From Gamarada debralockiae (Eukaryota; Ascomycota; Leotiomycetes; Helotiales; Hyphodiscaceae), in the NCBI GenBank assembly GCA_002803225.1, contig NXFV01000884.1, forward strand, positions 1-14,388: DNA of 14,388 nt. Reading direction: 5' to 3'. A program made the translations under genes and the position numbers. Shown here piece after piece: positions 9,256 through 14,388 of the stretch. The first letter of the stretch is position 1. Each line of letters opens with the position of its first letter. The notes beneath the pieces were generated by a model. It made no database searches. It was not told where the DNA came from and was given only the letters and a program-made list of their open reading frames with translations.

Positions 9256-11124
9256 ATCGTTCCTTAATAACGTTAACCTTATTAATATTACCTTTAAACC
9301 TTTTAAATAAAGCAAATAATCTAAGCTTTAATCTAGGCTCTAATCTTAATTGGCTTACTTGTTTTCCTATAATTATCTCCTAATATCTATAAAAGAAGAG
9401 CCTTTAAACCTTAACTCTTTAACTCTTCAACTCTTTAATAACTTTAATTAACTTTAATTTTAATAACAACTTTATTAATAATATCATTTTCCCTCTTTTC
9501 GCTCTTTCGTTATTAACTTAATCTCGCTTTAACTCAATTAAGTATCTTCTTTCTATCGTTATTACTAATAGGTTTTGAATATAGACTTCGACCTCTTTAC
9601 TTTAGCTTAGACTCTATAGTATATTTCTTTGGAAGTTATACTCCCTTTCTTTATATAAACAATTTAATACTTCTTAAGGTCCTTTTTATTGATTTATAAC
9701 GTCTCCTTTACTATTGATATAATAGCGTTAGGAAGTTTTATCTCTTCCTCCTCTCCTTAGGTTAACTTTCTAGTTAATTGTATATATAGATTTATTTTTA
9801 CTTTGAATTATACTTCTCGACTTTTTTTCGATCTTTAAATATACTCTTCCCTCTTAATTCGACCTTTAAATAAAAGCTTATTCCCTTCCTTCGCTCCCTT
9901 AATAACTTTAACTTCACTATACTAACTTCGCTATATAGAGGTCAACCCCTTTTTGAATACATATACTCTTAAGTAGGTAGGTAAAGGCTTTAATAAGAAG
10001 TATTCCCTTCCTTGGTAAGGCATTAGTATATAACAATGTACTTGAAACTACTTAGATGCCTCTTGGATACTTTTTTAAATATACTTTCTTTAGGAAAATA
10101 TAACATTTAGTTATTAAGTTACCTCTCCTAAGCCTTTCTATAGTCTCCCTTATAGTAAGCCTCGGCCTTCTATGTATCTATATCTTATTAAACTCTGTCT
10201 TTCTCTATTATCTTTTTCTATTAAAGCAAACAAATCCTTTACTGCCCCTTTAGCTAACTCTCCTTAGACTTCCTAGATTTGCTAGACTTACTAGACTAGC
10301 TAGACTAGCCTCTCTCCTTAGACTAGACCTTAGATTTTTCTTTTTGTCTTTGCTTTACTACTTTTTTGCTATTTTTCGTTCTTCCTTTTGGGTCTTAGTA
10401 AGATCTAATATAACTTTTAGTTGTTAACTCTCTTTTAGGCTTTTAACTTTATTCTTTTTAGGTCTTAATTTTATCTATAATTTAGCGTTTTGCTTTTCCT
10501 CCCTACCTTTACTAGGTGTCTAAGTCCCTAACTATACTCTTTATACTGTGAGAGGTCTAAAATAGCTAGTACTAGCTTAGATATATAGAGATTCTTGGCA
10601 CTAGAGAATGAATTTTGTTCTCTATCGATATTAAGTTAAGGGAATTATAACTTACTGTTTTTAGTACAATAGAATTAAGTTCTTACCCTAGTAGTTCTCT
10701 TTATAGAGTTCTGTCTTTGTTTAGTACTATAAGTAAAACTATATTAATATTAAGCTTAAAATAAGGCCAAGAATATCTATGCTTACGTAAGTGTTCTAGG
10801 CTCTTGTATCTAAATTGTCTTTGCTATTTATAGTTAATAATTATAACTATAGTTAACAAATCAATTAGTTTGAACTTTACTACTCTCTTAGTACCCTTAA
10901 AGAGCTTATTTAACTATTCTTAATATAAAAGAAATAAAGATTAAGTATTTAAATCGAGGTATTTAAAGAAATATATTAGTACTTATTTAAGAACTCTCTT
11001 TTTCTTACTTTTTACCTTTTGTATAACGTTTTACTTTAATGTATATCCTATTATATAGCTTATAATTATTTCTTTTAAAACCATTAGCTTTTACTTTTTA
11101 ATAATCTTGACTATGCTTTTACTC
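9157..11124 (-). other. AT-rich element body, not identifiable
   Basis: Nearly 2 kb of RIP-like sequence. On the minus strand some frames stay open for 40-60 codons (for instance about 9232-9380, rich in Lys, Arg and Leu), which hints at old coding DNA, but I recognise no domain and looked without success for the YVDD box of a copia reverse transcriptase. A degenerate run of CTAGACT-like units lies at about 10263-10334. Confidence 0.4.
10263..10334. repeat. Degenerate CTAGACT/CTAGATT short repeat
   Basis: The sequence repeats CTAGA, CTAGACTTA and CTAGACTAG with irregular spacing over about 70 bases. It looks like a short tandem repeat blurred by point mutation. On the minus strand the motif reads AGTCTAG. 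Confidence 0.5.
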
Positions 11125-11360
11125 TGGCTTGCTATATAGTCCCTCTACTTAAGCACTCTCTCAAAGCCTCTCATTTAATCCCCTGTAGTCAACTAGCTTG
11201 CTATACAGTCCCTCTACCTAGACAGCCTCTTAAAGTCTCTCATTTGATCTCCTACAGTCAATCCACCTAAACAGCCTCTCAAAGTCTCTCATTTGATCCC
11301 CTATAGTCAATTTATCTAAATAGCCTCTTAAAGTCTCTTATTTAATCCCCTATAGTTAAT
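11125..11360. repeat. Minisatellite: two 69 bp units followed by two 49 bp units
   Basis: A 49-base core recurs four times: 11145-11193, 11214-11262, 11263-11311 and 11312-11360. The first two cores are each preceded by a 20-base segment (11125-11144 and 11194-11213) with the shared core GCTTGCTATA(T/C)AGTCCCT, making 69-base units; the last two cores lack it. The cores share CTCAAAGTCTCTCATTTGAT-like text and end in ATAGTCAAT. Differences between units are mostly transitions. It lies just beyond the 3' side of the helicase relic. Confidence 0.85.
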
Positions 11361-11499
11361 CTTAGTGAGTTTCTTATATAATTTGTTATTAATCCTCTCT
11401 AAATTTTATAATTATAGCTAATAGTTCAGTACTATAATAGCTATCCTTTAATTTAAGGGGATATAAGACTATAGCTAATTTATTACCTAGCTACCTTGT

Positions 11500-12335
11500 A
11501 ATAGTAACTAGGAGATAATATTAGTAACTTGTCTCTTAGCCCCTCTTTCATCTATTAGTATAAGGGTAAGGCTATTATTATAGTGTCTAATTCGAGTAAG
11601 TATAATATAAAGTTGTCTGTAGATAAATACTAGATACTAGAAGTCAATAACAATCCTGTTAAGGGTTAGGCCTTAGTAAGAGTTAAATGTTATAGCGTAT
11701 ATAAGTCTTAGTGGGAACTATAAACAATTTATTGTTTAACTACTATATACTAGATTAAAAGAAAAGATAATCCTTGATATAGGAAATTCGTCGTTTCTTA
11801 TAATACGCCTATTAGCTCTTAAAATATATATTATTATAAAGTACTTTAGTACTTCCGTGATAATAACCTTTGTGTTCTTTACTAAGCTATAGTCAATACT
11901 TAAGTTTTGTAAGAGGACATAGATAGCTCCCTTTTTAAGATCTAGTTGATATAGTAGGATACCCAGGACCTAAAACATTAAAAGGTAATCTTTAAGTATA
12001 TTATTATAAAGACCTTTTGGGTAAAGATCTCCTTCTTTTATAGAATTGTATACAAAGTAAGACCTTATATCTATTAATATAAGTATCTAAAGATAAAGTA
12101 AGTATCACTTACTCTAGTCCCCTTGTACTTAAGATAAGACTTTAGTATTCACCTTATTAACTTAAATATTAAGAACAAATAAAAAAGATCTTTTAATATA
12201 GTATTAAGGGTCTTATAAGATATTATTAAGGTATAGCTATTAAAGTATAGTAGCCTTATCTATAGTATAGTTAATATACTCGAGTATAATCTTAGTACTT
12301 TGCGCTTTGTCTTCTTGAATACTATTAATATACTC
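11500..12335 (-). pseudogene. Relic of a PIF1/Helitron-type DNA helicase, C-terminal half
   Basis: One minus-strand frame carries, in order, readable remnants of the C-terminal half of the PIF1-like helicase found in Helitron transposons: QEDKAQ at 12300-12317; VNKVNTKVLS; YPKGLYNNILKDYLL; LDLKKGAIYVLLQNLSI starting near 11945 (counterpart of LKKGAPVMLLRNL); LVKNTKVII; ITFNSY-stop-GLTLNRIVIDF at 11640-11693 (counterpart of the INKSQGQTL motif); and VFIYRQLYIILTRIRH at about 11588-11635 (counterpart of FSHGQLYVALSRV). The codons of these blocks share one phase over some 800 bases, so no net frameshift occurred, yet about sixteen stops interrupt it, several at positions where Gln or Trp is expected. 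That pattern is typical of RIP. The Walker A half and the Rep nuclease domain were not found. It is non-functional. Cellular Pif1 is a less likely source because the context is transposon-derived. Confidence 0.82.
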
Positions 12336-12979
12336 GCTTTACTCTCTATCTCTCCTATTTCTTATTATAGTATATAGTAAGTATATATTAAAGGTATACT
12401 ATAGTAGGAAGCTTTGTATTAAAGTAGTATAAATAGCGGTCTCTCCTCTACTAAGAACTATTAGTACTACTTATCTAAAATCTTTAACTCTAATAAATAA
12501 TTTGCTACTAAATAGTTAATTAATATTTATAAGACTTTGCAAAAGAGTATCTATAATAGCAAGACTAAGGTAATATACTATTAGAAGCTCTTCTTATATA
12601 ATTACTAATGTTTGTCAAAAGAGTTTACCTCGGCTAAATTGTTTTAAGACTAAATAATAAAGCTTTATAAGATCCTAGCTAAAATTAATATAAATTAAGT
12701 CAAAGGACAGCCAAACGAACTTGTTTTACAAGGATACTAAATACTCTATATATAGTAAATACACATTTATAACCTATTATACTAAGAGCTGTAGTACTAG
12801 TAATAATGATAATATACCCTTCCTACTAAAGTCTTGTAACTAAATACTATAAAAGAAAGGTCTTCTTGTGACTAGCTTTTCCTTTAAGGAAGTATAGCTT
12901 ATTAGTTTAGCTATTGGTTTCTTGCTTAGTAGCCGCCTTATAGAGTTTCTAGAAGACGTCCTTCTATTCTTTATTAAAG
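12336..12979 (-). other. AT-rich connector between helicase and integrase relics
   Basis: The minus-strand frame continues here with several stops and no clear motif. It could be the integrase-to-reverse-transcriptase linker of the copia relic, the N-terminal helicase part, or a junction of both. The plus-strand frame at 12922-13152 has no family resemblance and overlaps the readable integrase-like text on the other strand, so I do not call it. Confidence 0.4.
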
Positions 12980-13660
12980 GCATTATAAGCAGGCTTCTAC
13001 TAATTGTAGAGCTATTAGCGTCTTCCTCGAAAGTAATTTTTTGTGTATTTAACTTCGTTTGCTCGACCTCTTGGTATAAGTATATTAAAGTCCTTAAGGC
13101 TAATATGATAGTATTAAAGATACTCCTTAATAGTAATAAGTGTCTTATTTAGCTAGTTATTATAATTCTATGTTTTAAAATTAGCTCCCAAGTCGTCTAT
13201 ATACGTTTCGAGGAGTTTAGTAGTAATACAGTTTATATTAGTTATAATACTAGTAAAGAGAAACTAGAGTTACTTAAGAGTAAAAGAACTTTATAGGCCT
13301 TCTTCTATAGCGAACCTTACTTAATCTCTATTAAGGAAGAGGCTAAGCTCCTTCGCTATGTCTTAATAAGTTACTAAAGTTTTGCTATTAACTATTTTAA
13401 AATCCTCCCAAAATCAAGTGGCAAGATGCTTTACAACTGCTTGTATATAATAGAGTTCTCTACTTTTAATTAGATATAATACTAAGCGTATAATAGCCTC
13501 CTGTTGAGTTCTCTTGATTACAATATAAGGTCGTTTAGTACTATAGTCATCGATAAAGATCAGATACTTAGTATCCTTTAGTAGGCTAAGGTCTCAATTA
13601 AATGCTAACTTGTATTAATATCTTGTATAGAAATCCAAGATAGTTATAGTATAGAGGGGC
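12980..13660 (-). pseudogene. Relic of a Ty1/copia-type integrase
   Basis: Minus-strand reading shows KDTKYLIFIDDYSTKRPYIV, with the IDDYS signature codons at 13540-13554; this is the hallmark block of copia integrases, where the usual text is KYFLTFIDDYSRYTWVY. The frame continues through a FKIVNSKTL segment that resembles the stretch after the second catalytic Asp. After a net frameshift come TTWEL (13182-13196, counterpart of TPYEL) and ITFEEDA (13017-13037, counterpart of the RDVTFDED block). The spacing of about 120 codons between the first and third blocks fits copia. Stops interrupt it throughout and the second catalytic Asp cannot be read, so it is dead. No gag or protease was recognised upstream (to the right), and no reverse transcriptase downstream. 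Confidence 0.75.
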
Positions 13661-13745
13661 GAAATGCGAGTATAAGCGCTTCCCGATTGCGCTGTGTGTT
13701 GCACGTGCTCTTAGTAAGGGATGAAACCAAAACGAAAACTAACGA
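13655..13745. other. CpG-rich island spared by RIP, likely element junction
   Basis: Eight CpG dinucleotides lie between 13660 and 13745, while neighbouring kilobases have almost none. It falls where the integrase relic becomes unreadable and contains GTTGCACGTGCTC. The lack of C-to-T decay suggests single-copy DNA or a later insertion. The milder composition continues to about 13890. Confidence 0.55.
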
Positions 13746-13953
13746 TGTAAAACAAAGGTTATAGTACTCGAACGTACTACAGAATATATACAAAAAACAA
13801 GATGTATAATTGCGATGTTATCTAAGTACTACTTTAGCTGCAAAGGCTATTTATCCCCTGCTAATACATGACGAAACTAGTTAAGCGAGGTTCTTATAAT
13901 TATAAGACCTATTAAAAACCTAAAAGATAAGGTAATAATAACTTTCTAGATAT

Positions 13954-14005
13954 ATTTCCCTACTATATTCGACCCCCCTTGTATTTATACTTACCCTTAA
14001 GTATT
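13954..14005 (-). repeat. Direct repeat copy 2 (element tail with G6 tract on minus strand)
   Basis: Second copy of the block at 9105-9156, with looser similarity reaching to about 14100. On the minus strand it lies about 65 bases after the stop codon of the right-edge frame, so it is probably the 3' tail of that element. The two copies are 4.85 kb apart in the same orientation. Confidence 0.65.
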
Positions 14006-14070
14006 ATAAAAACAATACTACTAAAAGAAAAGGAAAAGAACTAATCTATATACAAAAGACTCTTATACTA

Positions 14071-14388
14071 TTAAATTCCAATACCCCTGTCCAAACTATT
14101 ATTTTCCGACTTATAGTCTCGAAGGATATCTTTAGAAACCTTAAGGAAAATAGTCTTAAAATCGTTAAGTTTATTATTAAAAGAAGTCTTAGTTATAATA
14201 ATAGGAGCTTTCCCCTTGCCCTTACTAATAAGAGTTAAAAATAGATTAAAGAGCTTATTATTATCTTCCTTATTATTACTAATAATCTCTAGGTTAAAGA
14301 CAAATTCAAAAGGATTTCCTTTATTTTTAAAGTAAGAAGTATTATTATAGAAGTACTCTTTAAGTTCCTATAAGTAACTAAAGGCTTT
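14071..14388 (-). pseudogene. Unidentified element frame running off the right edge
   Basis: On the minus strand a frame enters from the right edge. It has one TAG at 14368-14370, where a Trp codon may have mutated, and is then open for 99 codons to a TAA at 14071-14073. The product is rich in Asn, Lys and Phe (for example NPFEFVFNLEII and GKGKAPIIITKTSF) and ends in NNSLDRGIGI. Such a long stretch is unlikely by chance in DNA this AT-rich. I recognise no domain. It has no in-window start codon and is partial. A transposon-encoded protein is most likely, since the repeat tail follows it. Confidence 0.5.

Larger units (their letters stand above)
8250..14388. repeat. Large AT-rich, RIP-mutated transposon graveyard
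   Basis: From here to the right edge the sequence is strongly AT-rich with very few CpG or CpA. In the single line 12361-12420 I counted 17 TpA against 10 ApT, no CpA and no CpG. Former coding frames on the minus strand are legible but cut mainly by TAA and TAG where related proteins have Gln or Trp, as RIP produces. Recognisable pieces are entered separately. Composite indices over the whole block need computing. Confidence 0.85.

Noticed and set aside
12400..12480. Possible helicase motif (GDxxQxPPV-like) or copia reverse transcriptase start on the minus strand
   Set aside because: The text RGETAIYTTL can be forced to fit either family, but the needed changes are not all RIP-type transitions, so I do not claim it.
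12922..13152. 76-codon plus-strand frame in the AT-rich block
   Set aside because: It overlaps the minus-strand integrase-like text (ITFEEDA region), has no known family, and looks like chance openness.
13185..13208. YIDDLG read on the minus strand, resembling the reverse transcriptase YVDD box
   Set aside because: It is in a different phase from the flanking integrase-like blocks and soon meets a stop. The TTWEL reading in the neighbouring phase fits the copia integrase order better.
1..14388. CRISPR arrays, tRNA and rRNA genes
   Set aside because: The genes and introns are eukaryotic, the only regular array is the 49/69 bp minisatellite without spacers, and a visual scan found no tRNA B-box or rRNA-like conserved blocks.

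Overview
This looks like nuclear DNA of a filamentous ascomycete (Pezizomycotina). The support is three fungal-type genes, three short introns of 47-48 bp with GT...AG ends, and long AT-rich blocks with the marks of repeat-induced point mutation (RIP): TpA-rich, very few CpG and CpA, and old coding frames cut by TAA/TAG. I cannot name the genus; alternating gene blocks and RIP'd blocks occur in many Pezizomycotina, including Leotiomycetes.

Layout. Positions 1-1794 carry no gene I can support: a GC-balanced edge (1-300), an AT-rich degenerate stretch (about 300-1140) with eroded GGCCTTAAAGG-type repeats, and an intermediate stretch up to the first gene. Positions 1795-6896 are the gene island: a short-chain dehydrogenase/reductase (minus strand), a four-exon GGA-type clathrin adaptor (minus strand) that I rebuilt from splice sites, and TSR3, the 18S rRNA aminocarboxypropyl transferase (plus strand). 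GGA and TSR3 are divergent and share a 255 bp upstream interval. Positions 6897-8240 are GC-balanced but hold no convincing gene.

From about 8250 to the right edge (over 6 kb) the DNA is an AT-rich graveyard of transposable elements. Reading the minus strand by eye gives (a) a PIF1/Helitron-type helicase C-terminal half at about 11500-12335, in one frame with no net frameshift but about sixteen stops; (b) a Ty1/copia-type integrase relic at about 12980-13660, with the IDDYS signature; (c) an unidentified minus-strand frame at the right edge, open for 99 codons; and (d) a 52 bp direct repeat with a C6/G6 tract at 9105 and 13954, 47 of 52 bases identical, probably the shared tail of two element copies. 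A 49/69 bp minisatellite (11125-11360), a perfect 15 bp GC-rich hairpin (8545-8579), a cluster of CACGTG sites, and a CpG-rich unmutated island (13655-13745) are embedded in it.

The three genes are not a functional cluster: GGA acts in trans-Golgi to endosome sorting, TSR3 in ribosome maturation, and the SDR's substrate is unknown. I found no clear new biological system. The most unusual object is the copia-integrase-like to Helitron-helicase-like succession on one strand and partly in one frame, which is most simply explained by nested or adjacent insertion followed by RIP.
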